Shown here piece by piece: positions 10,156 through 17,657 of a stretch of DNA of 64,000 nucleotides; within the stretch, counting starts at the first letter, position 1; each line of letters opens with the position of its first letter. Made by a program: the position numbers and the translations under genes. This DNA is from Pseudomonas fluorescens NCIMB 11764 (GTDB taxonomy: Bacteria > Pseudomonadota > Gammaproteobacteria > Pseudomonadales > Pseudomonadaceae): assembly GCF_000293885.2 (NCBI RefSeq), contig NZ_CP010945.1, positions 1,054,001 through 1,118,000 on the forward strand, in the 5' to 3' direction. Under the pieces are notes generated by a model. It was given only the letters and a program-made list of their open reading frames with translations. It was not told where the DNA came from and ran no database searches.

Positions 10156-10192
10156 CTTGACCTTACCGCGGTGTCAACGTTGATGCTGTAAT
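10156..10192 (+). promoter_or_regulatory. MerR/CueR-type promoter of the CopZ-like gene
   Basis: A TTGACC -35 element (10157-10162) is separated by 19 bp from a GATGCT -10 element (10182-10187). This long spacing and -10 form is characteristic of promoters activated by MerR-family regulators such as CueR. The spacer shows only a partial dyad. The site is 45 bp before the copper chaperone gene, a classic CueR target. No cueR gene is in the window, so the regulator would be encoded elsewhere. Confidence 0.5.
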
Positions 10193-10231
10193 CGCGGTGA
10201 AAAGAGACCGCTCAGCACAAGAGGAATAACC

Positions 10232-10432
10232 ATGTTCGTCTTAAACGTATCAGGCATTGGTTGCGGTAGCTGCGTCAGCAAAATCACTAAAGCGATTCAG
10301 TCGTTGGACAGCGAGGCTAAAGTTTCCGTGGATCGCGCGGCAGGTAAGGTAAAAGTTGAAAGTAGCGAAAACCCAGAGCAAGTTCGTAAAGCTGTCGAAT
10401 CACTCGGTTTCCCATCGCAAATCAGCGCTTAA
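10232..10432 (+). CDS. copZ: CopZ-like heavy-metal-associated chaperone
   Basis: A 66-aa cytoplasmic ferredoxin-fold (HMA) protein. The Cu+-binding loop is GIGCGSCVSKI, with the CxxC pair at residues 11 and 14. Gly replaces the usual Met of MxCxxC two residues before the first Cys. It would carry Cu+ to the ATPase upstream. Length is typical. It is separated from the ATPase by 111 bp and appears to have its own MerR-type promoter. Confidence 0.85.
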   Translation: MFVLNVSGIGCGSCVSKITKAIQSLDSEAKVSVDRAAGKVKVESSENPEQVRKAVESLGFPSQISA

Positions 10433-10462
10433 GGCGCTGATTTCATTGTTGGGTAAATTTTA

Positions 10463-10876
10463 CTAATCACCTCGCAGAGCTTTAAGCAGCCCCTTAAATG
10501 CTCCGTTTAATCTATTAAAAGCGCTTTCAAAATGAATTTCGTTATCAGTAAACTTTGCCACTTCAAGCTGTGCATCCACAGTATTTTGATCAAGTGACGG
10601 TTGGTAAGGCGTGCTGTAAAGCAAACCATCACCTTGACCATCACTTGCTAATTCGTTTGCGGCAATATGTTTTAGGTTTGTTGTTTTCAAAGAGAACGGA
10701 GAATCCAAGCCTCGTTTTGTCTGGCTGGCGAGCACAGCAGAAAACTCCAAATCTCTAGCCTTAAAGTTAGGAGTATCAGCGTTAGCGATATTATTGCTAA
10801 GTACCTCAGCTCTTTGGCTGCGATAAACTAACGCTCTTTCTGCGGAGCCAAGCGCTTTTTCAAAATTAATGCTCAC
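10463..10876 (-). CDS. flgB: Orphan flagellar rod protein FlgB
   Basis: A 137-aa protein matching FlgB, a proximal-rod component of the flagellar basal body. It has the N-terminal rod/hook motif NNIANADTPNFKARDLEF and the C-terminal heptad-rich helix (VAKFTDNEIHFESAFNRLN). Full length for the family, GTG start with a good GGAAGG upstream, no visible damage. It stands alone, reversed relative to the surrounding copper genes, with no flgC or other flagellar gene near. The DNA is visibly more A+T-rich than its neighbours, which suggests separate acquisition. Whether it feeds a flagellum or has been reused is unknown. Confidence 0.85.
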   Translation of the reverse strand: MSINFEKALGSAERALVYRSQRAEVLSNNIANADTPNFKARDLEFSAVLASQTKRGLDSPFSLKTTNLKHIAANELASDGQGDGLLYSTPYQPSLDQNTVDAQLEVAKFTDNEIHFESAFNRLNGAFKGLLKALRGD

Positions 10877-11125
10877 AAGCGGCCACCTTCCGTCACGCTA
10901 CTATTTCCCATTTTCACCTATATCAAACACTTATGTGTTGAATGTGGCGCGTCTGAGTCGGCTTATAACTCCGGTGCAAATTCAAAAAACGTCAAGCCCT
11001 GTGAAAGTGACCGAAAGCACAGAACACCGAACGGCTAAATTTTAGGAGCTTGATTTCAGCGAATTCCGACAATGGATAGACCATACGGATTAAGTACATC
11101 GCAGCTCAAGAGAAATATCGGAACC

Positions 11126-11140
11126 TGACACAACTGTAAT
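11126..11140 (+). promoter_or_regulatory. cop box upstream of the short PtrA-like gene
   Basis: TGACACAACTGTAAT lies 122 bp before the start at 11262, in the 385-bp interval 10877-11261 between flgB and the PtrA-like gene. Nothing else coding was seen in that interval. It is the most divergent of the five copies but keeps TGACA and TGTAAT. Confidence 0.55.
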
Positions 11141-11261
11141 ATTGGCCTAAGCTGCCTGACAGGGAATCAGTCTTATAGTCCTATTGAGCCTTAAGCTCTT
11201 CCCTGAGCATCAACAACTTTGTTGTGGATTCAGGGGCTACCATCTATCAGAGGAAACCCAA

Positions 11262-11468
11262 ATGAACCCTATCAAAACCTTGTTCGTCATCGCTGCTCTG
11301 ACCGTATCTTCTTTTGCTATGGCTGAAGGCGGAGGTGACCGCACTTTCGAACGTATGGAAGCGGCCAGGAGTAACTCGATGGAATCGTACCAAGTAGCCC
11401 AAACGAAAAATTCCCAGCCTCCTGTCGCGGAAAGCAAAGCCAGGGCGATGGACCACAAAAATTGCTAA
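11262..11468 (+). CDS. Short PtrA-like secreted protein
   Basis: A 68-aa exported protein; the start at 11262 is chosen because the signal peptide starts there and AGAGGAAA lies 10 nt before. The signal peptide ends FAMAEGG. The mature part opens with AEGGGDRTFERMEAARSNS, the hallmark of the PtrA N-terminal segment in Pseudomonas, and ends soon after with MDHKNC. It corresponds to only the N-terminal half of the longer DUF2790 proteins at 25925 and 47826. In P. aeruginosa PtrA is a copper-induced protein linked to copper tolerance and type III secretion control; the same job here is not shown. It lies between two cop boxes. Confidence 0.75.
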   Translation: MNPIKTLFVIAALTVSSFAMAEGGGDRTFERMEAARSNSMESYQVAQTKNSQPPVAESKARAMDHKNC

Positions 11469-11491
11469 ATATTTGAGCTACGCTCACAAGC

Positions 11492-11506
11492 TGACAGAAA
11501 TGTAAT
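11492..11506 (+). promoter_or_regulatory. cop box upstream of copA
   Basis: TGACAGAAATGTAAT, 140 bp before the copA start, the clearest copy of the motif. It matches what is known of CopR sites before copABCD in Pseudomonas. Confidence 0.75.
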
Positions 11507-11646
11507 CACTGTGGTGGTTTAAATGTGGCAATTTCTGAGCTCGCTTACCGTTTGAGTTCGTCTTTTGTAACGGTGAGTGAGTCTCATCCAGACAATTCAT
11601 TTGTTGTTTCGCGCGGCTTCCCTTTTGACTGATTGGACATAACGGC

Positions 11647-13575
11647 ATGCACTCCAAAACCTCTAGGCGGACATTCGTGAAAGGCTTGGCCGCTGGTGGC
11701 ATTCTCGGCGGCCTTGGCCTTTGGCGCACTCCTGTATGGGCGGTGACAAGTCCTGGTATGCCGAGCGTACTCTCCGGTAACGAATTTGATCTGTTTATTG
11801 GTGAAAGCCCTGTAAACATCACAGGCTCGCCTCGCACAGCTATGACCATCAACGGATCATTGCCCGGACCGTTGCTGCGTTGGCGTGAGGGTGAGACCGT
11901 CACTCTGCGTGTAAAAAACCGTCTAGACCAAGACACATCAATCCATTGGCACGGGATCATCTTACCCGCCAACATGGACGGTGTGCCTGGCTTGAGCTTC
12001 CATGGCATCGCACCCGATGGCATGTACGAATACAAATTCAAGCTTCATCAGAACGGAACCTACTGGTATCACAGCCACTCGGGTTTGCAGGAGCAGGCAG
12101 GCGTTTACGGTCCAATCGTCATCGATTCGAAAGAACCTGAACCGTTTCAATACGATCGCGACTACGTGGTGATGTTGACTGACTGGACCGACGAAGATCC
12201 CAGCCACGTTATGGCGAAACTCAAGAAACAATCGGGCTATTACAACCATCACAAGCGCACCGTCGGAGACTTCATAGACGATGTCAGCAGCAAAGGTTGG
12301 TCTTCGACGGTAGCAGATCGAAAGATGTGGGCTGAGATGAACATGAGTCCTACTGACCTCGGCGATGTCAGCGCGGATACCTATACCTATCTCATGAATG
12401 GCCAGGCACCCAACGGTAACTGGACTGGTATTTTCAAACCGGGCGAGAAACTCCGTCTGCGCTTTATCAACGGCTCGGCCATGAGCTATTTCGACGTCCG
12501 CATTCCTGGGTTGAAGATGACCGTGGTTGCCGCAGACGGTCAACATGTCAAGCCGGTGAGCGTCGACGAGTTTCGTATTGCGGTAGCTGAAACATATGAC
12601 GTTATTGTGGAGACTGCTACTGATGAGGCGTACACCATCTTCGCTCAGTCTATGGATCGCACAGGTTACGCTAGCGGAACACTTGCAGTGCGTGACGGCC
12701 TAAAGGCACCGATACCTGCAATTGACCCACGTCCTATAGTAACTATGGATGACATGGGGATGGGCGGTATGGCTGGTATGGACCATGGCAGCTCGGGTGG
12801 AATGGGCGGCGGCGACATGGCCGGCATGGACCACAGCAAGATGGCAGGGATGAACCAAGGTGACATGACCGGGATGACCGGCATGGACAGCGGTGACATG
12901 ACTAACATGGCTGGTATGGATCACAGCAAGATGGCTGGCATGGACAAAGGCGACATGTCCAACATGGCTGGCATGGACCACAGCAAGATGGCAGGAATGG
13001 GCAGTGGTGATATGTCAGGGATGGCTGGCATGGGAGGTATGGGTGGAGGAATGCAGACTCACCCAGCCTCTGAAACCAACAATCCCTTGGTTGACATGCA
13101 AGCCATGAGTCCAACGCCAAAGCTGAACGATCCTGGCATAGGCTTGCGGAACAATGGTCGTCGAGTGCTCACTTACTCCGACTTGAAAAGCACTTTCCAA
13201 GATCCTGACGGCCGCGAGCCAAATCGCACCATCGAGCTTCACCTGACCGGTCACATGGAGAAGTTTTCGTGGTCGTTCAACGGCATCAAATTCTCTGACG
13301 CCGAACCACTGCGCCTGAAGTATGGCGAGCGTCTGCGCATCACCTTGGTGAACGACACCATGATGACCCACCCCATCCACCTTCACGGCATGTGGAGTGA
13401 CCTCGAGGATGAGAACGGCAAGTTCATGGTGCGCAAGCACACGATTGATATGCCACCAGGTACCAAACGCAGCTATCGAGTCACCGCTGATGCCTTAGGC
13501 CGCTGGGCATATCACTGCCACCTGCTTTTCCATATGGAAATGGGCATGTTCCGTGAAGTACGGGTTGATGAGTAA
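11647..13575 (+). CDS. copA: CopA multicopper oxidase
   Basis: A 642-aa periplasmic multicopper oxidase that oxidises Cu+ and binds copper. A twin-arginine signal (SRRTFVKG, residues 5-12) predicts folded export. All four copper-site motifs are present in order: HWHG, YWYHSHSG, HPIHLHGM and HCHLLFHMEMGM. Between the second and third cupredoxin domains is a long Met-rich insertion (about residues 375-475) built from repeats such as AGMDHSKMAGM, as in CopA/PcoA. It is followed 12 nt later by a small Met/His-rich gene, then copB, making a copA-x-copB operon. A cop box lies 140 bp upstream. Not to be confused with the copper ATPase, which is also often called CopA. Confidence 0.95.
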   Translation: MHSKTSRRTFVKGLAAGGILGGLGLWRTPVWAVTSPGMPSVLSGNEFDLFIGESPVNITGSPRTAMTINGSLPGPLLRWREGETVTLRVKNRLDQDTSIHWHGIILPANMDGVPGLSFHGIAPDGMYEYKFKLHQNGTYWYHSHSGLQEQAGVYGPIVIDSKEPEPFQYDRDYVVMLTDWTDEDPSHVMAKLKKQSGYYNHHKRTVGDFIDDVSSKGWSSTVADRKMWAEMNMSPTDLGDVSADTYTYLMNGQAPNGNWTGIFKPGEKLRLRFINGSAMSYFDVRIPGLKMTVVAADGQHVKPVSVDEFRIAVAETYDVIVETATDEAYTIFAQSMDRTGYASGTLAVRDGLKAPIPAIDPRPIVTMDDMGMGGMAGMDHGSSGGMGGGDMAGMDHSKMAGMNQGDMTGMTGMDSGDMTNMAGMDHSKMAGMDKGDMSNMAGMDHSKMAGMGSGDMSGMAGMGGMGGGMQTHPASETNNPLVDMQAMSPTPKLNDPGIGLRNNGRRVLTYSDLKSTFQDPDGREPNRTIELHLTGHMEKFSWSFNGIKFSDAEPLRLKYGERLRITLVNDTMMTHPIHLHGMWSDLEDENGKFMVRKHTIDMPPGTKRSYRVTADALGRWAYHCHLLFHMEMGMFREVRVDE

Positions 13576-13587
13576 AGGAGACGATCT

Positions 13588-13833
13588 GTGAGCACATACC
13601 TAAATCGTAATTCCCTCGTGGATTGCCTCTTTGCCGCTGTCCTGCTGAGTGGACTCTCGTCCACGGTGCTGGCAGAGGAAAATGGCAGCGATCATTCAAC
13701 CACTGTTCCTGCTACAGCAACGGACAAGCCAGCAGCGGCAAACGATTCGAAGCTAGATCACGGGTCAATGGACCATAGCAAGATGAGCCATGAGTCGATG
13801 GATCATGACCAAAAAACCAAAAAGGCAGATTGA
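13588..13833 (+). CDS. Small Met/His-rich secreted protein between copA and copB
   Basis: An 81-aa exported protein starting with GTG at 13588, supported by AAAGGAG 7 nt before. Signal peptide to about residue 29 (VLAEEN). The mature tail carries the same DHSKM-type units as CopA and CopB ([19 protein letters not shown]). Its stop is 4 nt before the chosen copB start. It is probably a periplasmic copper buffer. The repeats suggest it arose from, or exchanged sequence with, the N-terminus of copB. Confidence 0.65.
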   Translation: MSTYLNRNSLVDCLFAAVLLSGLSSTVLAEENGSDHSTTVPATATDKPAAANDSKLDHGSMDHSKMSHESMDHDQKTKKAD

Positions 13834-13837
13834 GATC

Positions 13838-14869
13838 ATGACCAGTAAGTTTTTACGCCCAACGCTGATGGCACTTGCAGTCTCCACCGGTCCAGCATTC
13901 TTTTTTATGGCTCAAGCCGCTGAAGAGATGGATCCGTCGATGGCGATGCCATCAAGTGCGGACGCAAAGCCATCAATTGCACAAAAATCCAAACCAGCCA
14001 AAGCGAAAGATGCCGCGATGGATCACTCCAAGATGGACCACGGCTCAATGGGAGCCATGGACCATAGCAAGATGGGGGCGATGGATCACAGCAAGATGAG
14101 CATGGATAACGGGCAAATGGACGGTATGGAAAGCATGGATGGAGGGGCGACTACCACAAGCCGAACCCCGATCCCCGTACTTACCGACGCTGACCGGGCC
14201 GCCGCTTTTCCAGACGTACCAGGCCATGGTGTGCACGATAAAAAAATTAACTCGTTCATCCTCCTGGATAAATTTGAGTACCAAGACGCTGACAACGGCA
14301 GTGCGCTGGCTTGGGATGCAAAAGGGTGGATCGGCGGTGACGTCGACCGCCTCTGGTTGCGTTCGGAAGGCGAACGTACAAATGGCGTAACCGAAAACGC
14401 TGAACTTCAGGCTCTGTGGGGACACGCCATCGGTCCATGGTGGGATGTCGTCACCGGTATTCGACAAGATTTCAAACCCGGGTCACCTCAAACCTGGGGA
14501 GCGCTCGGTATTCAGGGCATGGCCCTCTATAACTTTGAAGCTGAAGCGACTGCTTATATTGGTGAGAACGGTCAAACCGCTGCTCGATTTGAAGGCGATT
14601 ACGACATCCTGTTGACCAATCGCCTGATCTTGCAGCCGACCGCCGAAGTAAACTTGTACGGAAAAAATGATCCTCAGCGCGGCATAGGATCTGGATTGGC
14701 CAACACCGAACTAGGCCTGCGGTTGCGCTACGAAATTACTCGTCAATTCGCCCCCTACATTGGTGTTAGCTGGAATCGCTCATACGGTAAGACGGCTGAC
14801 CTGGCCAGCGATGATGGGGAAAAAACAAACGAGGCCCGATTTGTAGCTGGTATTCGGATGTGGTTCTAA
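13838..14869 (+). CDS. copB: CopB outer-membrane copper resistance protein
   Basis: A 343-aa CopB/PcoB-family outer-membrane beta-barrel. The start was set at 13838, where the signal peptide begins ([11 protein letters not shown]...). An upstream in-frame start at 13790 lies inside the previous gene. After the signal peptide (ending AQAAEEM) comes a Met/His-rich segment with repeated MDHSKM units (about residues 50-95). The conserved barrel domain follows from about residue 125 ([17 protein letters not shown]) to a terminal aromatic (RMWF), typical of an outer-membrane protein. It works with CopA in periplasmic copper handling. Confidence 0.92.
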   Translation: MTSKFLRPTLMALAVSTGPAFFFMAQAAEEMDPSMAMPSSADAKPSIAQKSKPAKAKDAAMDHSKMDHGSMGAMDHSKMGAMDHSKMSMDNGQMDGMESMDGGATTTSRTPIPVLTDADRAAAFPDVPGHGVHDKKINSFILLDKFEYQDADNGSALAWDAKGWIGGDVDRLWLRSEGERTNGVTENAELQALWGHAIGPWWDVVTGIRQDFKPGSPQTWGALGIQGMALYNFEAEATAYIGENGQTAARFEGDYDILLTNRLILQPTAEVNLYGKNDPQRGIGSGLANTELGLRLRYEITRQFAPYIGVSWNRSYGKTADLASDDGEKTNEARFVAGIRMWF

Positions 14870-15031
14870 GCGATTTGATCACTAGCCCTACGAATTCTAA
14901 TGATCGGGGAGTTAGCTCCCCGACTCTAGAGTAGATCCTTCAATGTAACCTTTGCAGCGGCATGAACGCTTGAGTGGGGTTCTATTGCTTCGTAGAACAT
15001 CTCGCCGTCTCCAAGGGAAAAGGAAATATTC

Positions 15032-15499
15032 ATGACAGGTAGCTTCCGACTTTCAAGTCGATCTCTGCGTATCGCAACATTCGCCGCGCTGTTCATTGGC
15101 TCAACGGCTCAAGCGGCGCAGGCCCTCACCATCGATGTGCATCGTGATGCAAACTGCGGATGTTGCAAAAAATGGATTCAGCATCTTGAGGCCAATGGCT
15201 TCACCGTCATCGATCATGAAGAAACCAACATGAGTGCTCTCAAACAAGATCTGGGTGTCGCTCCACGACTCTCGTCTTGTCACACCGCGATGATCAACGG
15301 GAAGTTTGTTGAAGGCCACGTGCCAGCTGAGCAAATAATTGCGATGAGTAAACGCGACGACCTTCTCGGGATCGCTGCTCCCGGCATGCCACCTGGTTCT
15401 CCAGGAATGGAAGTCGACGGAGTGCATGAGGCCTACCAGATAATCGGCCTGACCAAAGCTGGCACAGATCAGGTCATTGCTGAGTACCCTCAAAACTAA
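15032..15499 (+). CDS. copG: CopG-like DUF411 periplasmic protein
   Basis: A 155-aa exported DUF411 protein. Signal peptide to about residue 31. The thioredoxin-like core begins LTIDVHRDANCGCCKKW with the CGCC cysteines, and a further conserved Cys-His is in SSCHTAMINGKFVEGHVP. DUF411 proteins such as CopG of P. aeruginosa hold a copper cluster through these Cys and His residues. It follows copB by 162 bp in the same direction with its own GGAAA before the start. No cop box was spotted in that gap. Confidence 0.82.
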   Translation: MTGSFRLSSRSLRIATFAALFIGSTAQAAQALTIDVHRDANCGCCKKWIQHLEANGFTVIDHEETNMSALKQDLGVAPRLSSCHTAMINGKFVEGHVPAEQIIAMSKRDDLLGIAAPGMPPGSPGMEVDGVHEAYQIIGLTKAGTDQVIAEYPQN

Positions 15500-15819
15500 T
15501 CCCACCCCATCCCTCCCGTCACAGCATGGTCAGCGTTCATGACCATGCAGCGGGACATGCTCCTTCGATTTCATTCTCAAGCCATGGCTAAAGACGATCA
15601 ACAGCCGTCGTAAAGGCATGCTTGTGCCTAATCAGACAACCCCGAACCGCAGTCCTCAATAACAATTTGAGATGACCCTATCCTCAGCATGCTGACAAGC
15701 ACTGCGCAGCTGATCGCGATAGTGTTAAGTTCGGAGATGGCGTTGCCCCCCTCAGCTTGCCTTCCTGAATCAGGACATCTGTCTCGGCTGAAACAGTAGA
15801 AAACGTAAATGACGGTGGC
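15500..15819. other. Intergenic interval, nothing recognised
   Basis: About 320 bp between copG (rightward) and the DUF1289 gene (leftward), i.e. between converging units. No convincing ORF, strong terminator or known operator was seen. This is the border between the copper block and the cobalt/nickel block. Confidence 0.4.
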
Positions 15820-16002
15820 TTAAGAGTTCTTTTTTTGAAGGCTCTTCAGACGCAGGGTCGCGCGTTGTACAGCGGCCATTTTTTCTGGACGCTTCATTCG
15901 TTTCCATTTTCTGATGTCTTCCTTGGTGCGACCGCAGCTAACGCACAGTTCGCTGTTCAGCTGGCAAACAGAAATACAGGGATTTTCGATGTCCTTGGCC
16001 AT
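15820..16002 (-). CDS. DUF1289 small Cys-rich protein
   Basis: A 60-aa protein with the DUF1289 pattern: NPCISVCQLNSELCVSCGRT near the N-terminus (four Cys) followed by a basic segment (IRKWKRMKRPEK). Predicted cytoplasmic; possibly metal or Fe-S binding. It lies 43 bp after dmeF in the same direction and is probably the last gene of the dmeRF operon. Function unknown. Confidence 0.75.
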   Translation of the reverse strand: MAKDIENPCISVCQLNSELCVSCGRTKEDIRKWKRMKRPEKMAAVQRATLRLKSLQKKNS

Positions 16003-16045
16003 TGTTCAATTCCTCGTCGAACTTATGCGTGCTGCGGGTTCATTG

Positions 16046-17011
16046 CTAAGCCAGAACAGCGATCTGATCAGGTGAGTCAGCACCCAACTTCGTGCGGAAC
16101 TCAACTGTCAGATGAGTGATCTCATGAACCGTCGCAAGCCGCTCTCGTATGTTTTCTGCATTGACTGCTGGGCTGCCCAGAACACTCACAATCGCGGCGC
16201 GGGCTTGCGGCCCCACCTGCCAGACATGAAGATCAATGATCGAAGCATCTCCCGGTCGCTCAACCAGTTCACGAATCTCTTCAGCGACATGATCATCTGT
16301 CTGGTCGAGCAATACACCCGAAGTCACCCTCATCAACGACCAAGCCCAGCGTGCAATCACAACGGCACCCACAATCCCCATTGCAGGGTCGAGCCATACC
16401 CAACCAAGGTATCGACCAGCAAGAAGGGCTGCGATGGCCAGAACCGAAGTCAGTGCATCTGCAATGACGTGAACGTATGCAGAGCGCAAATTATTGTCGT
16501 GACCATGCGCATGGTGAGACTCATCGTGGCCGTGGTCATGCCCATGGTGATGATCATGACCGCCAGACAGCAAAAGCGCGCTCACCACATTCACTGCTAG
16601 TCCGACAATTGCGATTAGAGTCGCTGTCCCGAATTGCACTTGAGTCGGTTGAAAGAGACGAAACAGCGACTCTCCAGCAATTCCCAAGGAAACCAGTCCC
16701 AAAATCAGAGCAGAAGCGAAGCCACCCAAGTCTCCCACCTTGCCAGTTCCAAAACTGTAGCGAGCACTTGAGGCATGTCTTTTCGCGTAAGCGTAAGCAG
16801 CTGCGGCTATGCCCAGTGCTCCTGCATGCGTTGCCATGTGAAAACCATCAGCAAGCAACGCCATTGAGCCAGTGAGATAACCTGCGGTGATTTCAGCAAC
16901 CATCATTACGACGGTCAGGGCCACCACCCACAAGGTTCGCTTGGCGTTTTCTTCATGTGATTTCCCAAGGAACATATGGTCGTGGGAATACTCGGCGTAC
17001 GAATTACTCAT
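16046..17011 (-). CDS. dmeF: DmeF-type cation diffusion facilitator (Co/Ni efflux)
   Basis: A 321-aa inner-membrane CDF exporter. Six membrane helices, with the DmeF-type HMATHAGALG in place of the usual HxxxD of zinc CDFs and a second metal motif HVIADALTSV. Between helices 4 and 5 is a His-rich loop (GGHDHHHGHDHGHDES). The cytosolic C-terminal domain contains IIDLHVWQVGP. This subgroup mainly exports cobalt and nickel. It starts 11 nt after the regulator gene at 17023-17298, forming a dmeR-dmeF pair controlled by the G-tract site at 17302. Confidence 0.88.
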   Translation of the reverse strand: MSNSYAEYSHDHMFLGKSHEENAKRTLWVVALTVVMMVAEITAGYLTGSMALLADGFHMATHAGALGIAAAAYAYAKRHASSARYSFGTGKVGDLGGFASALILGLVSLGIAGESLFRLFQPTQVQFGTATLIAIVGLAVNVVSALLLSGGHDHHHGHDHGHDESHHAHGHDNNLRSAYVHVIADALTSVLAIAALLAGRYLGWVWLDPAMGIVGAVVIARWAWSLMRVTSGVLLDQTDDHVAEEIRELVERPGDASIIDLHVWQVGPQARAAIVSVLGSPAVNAENIRERLATVHEITHLTVEFRTKLGADSPDQIAVLA

Positions 17012-17022
17012 CTGGGCAAATC

Positions 17023-17298
17023 CTATTTGGAATAGCGGCGAATGGCTTCGAGCAGCTCGTCGACACCTTTCGCTCTTTCGTCGTTGCTGAGTGTCGGATT
17101 CGCGACGTGTTCACGAGCGTGGTCTTCGATAATTTCATCCATCAGCCCATTGATAGCGCCACGGGTAGAAGCGACCAAAAGCAGAGTTTTCGAGCAGTCA
17201 TCATCAGAGTCGAGTGCTCGCTCAATCGCCTGGACTTGCCCAGCGATTCGCTTTACGCGCTTAAGAAGATTGTCTTTGCTTGATCTCATGTGACTCAT
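17023..17298 (-). CDS. dmeR: DmeR, RcnR/CsoR-family metal-sensing repressor
   Basis: A 91-aa all-helical cytoplasmic repressor of the CsoR/RcnR/FrmR family: LKRVKRIAGQVQAIERAL in helix 1, DCSKTLLLVASTRGAINGLM with the sensor Cys in helix 2, and EDHAREHV with His ligands. Next to dmeF this is the DmeR type, releasing DNA when Co or Ni binds. A second ATG three codons in is possible. The G-tract operator at 17302-17318 abuts the start and overlaps the ribosome-binding region, so the repressor could block its own mRNA start zone. Confidence 0.85.
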   Translation of the reverse strand: MSHMRSSKDNLLKRVKRIAGQVQAIERALDSDDDCSKTLLLVASTRGAINGLMDEIIEDHAREHVANPTLSNDERAKGVDELLEAIRRYSK

Positions 17299-17301
17299 AC
17301 C

Positions 17302-17318
17302 ATACCCCCCCTACCTAT
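17302..17318. promoter_or_regulatory. G-tract operator of dmeRF
   Basis: ATACCCCCCCTACCTAT directly upstream of dmeR (3 nt before its start). C/G runs flanked by A/T are the known recognition feature of RcnR/DmeR-type repressors. Half of a second tract is imperfect, unlike the two better palindromes at 17547 and 21684. Confidence 0.6.
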
Positions 17319-17546
17319 TAGAACAATATAATCACACGTTCCAATTGGCCATACAACCCAGGGAGGGAATCCATCCGACCAGCAGCGTTGCAGCATTTGA
17401 ATGCTGCATTCGAAACATTCAGCACGTCGCCTCGCCGCGCAGTACCAATACAAGCCGTATGGGCGGCCCGGCACTTCAATAATTCGATAGATGGCGTAGC
17501 GCCTATCTCTTGAGCTGCCTAGGTCAATGGTTTAGGATCGAACCAC

Positions 17547-17564
17547 ATCCCCCCTGGGAGGATG
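17547..17564. promoter_or_regulatory. G/C-tract inverted repeat before the nickel MFS gene
   Basis: ATCCCCCCTGGGAGGATG, an inverted repeat matching the rcnR-side site at 21684-21701 at 16 of 18 positions. It lies about 95 bp before the MFS exporter in the 359-bp dmeR-MFS divergent interval (17299-17657). DmeR or RcnR binding is inferred. Confidence 0.6.
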
Positions 17565-17657
17565 CAGCAATCAACAGAGACGAAACCAGCTGATTGCGTC
17601 TCTTCGTGGAAAGTTCGGTAACCACATGGTTACGCACTTCGCTATTTGAGATATTTC

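Noticed and set aside
12760..13070. Short tandem-like DNA repeats that could suggest a repeat array
   Set aside because: They encode the Met-rich insertion of the CopA oxidase in frame; spacing and unit vary and there are no unique spacers.
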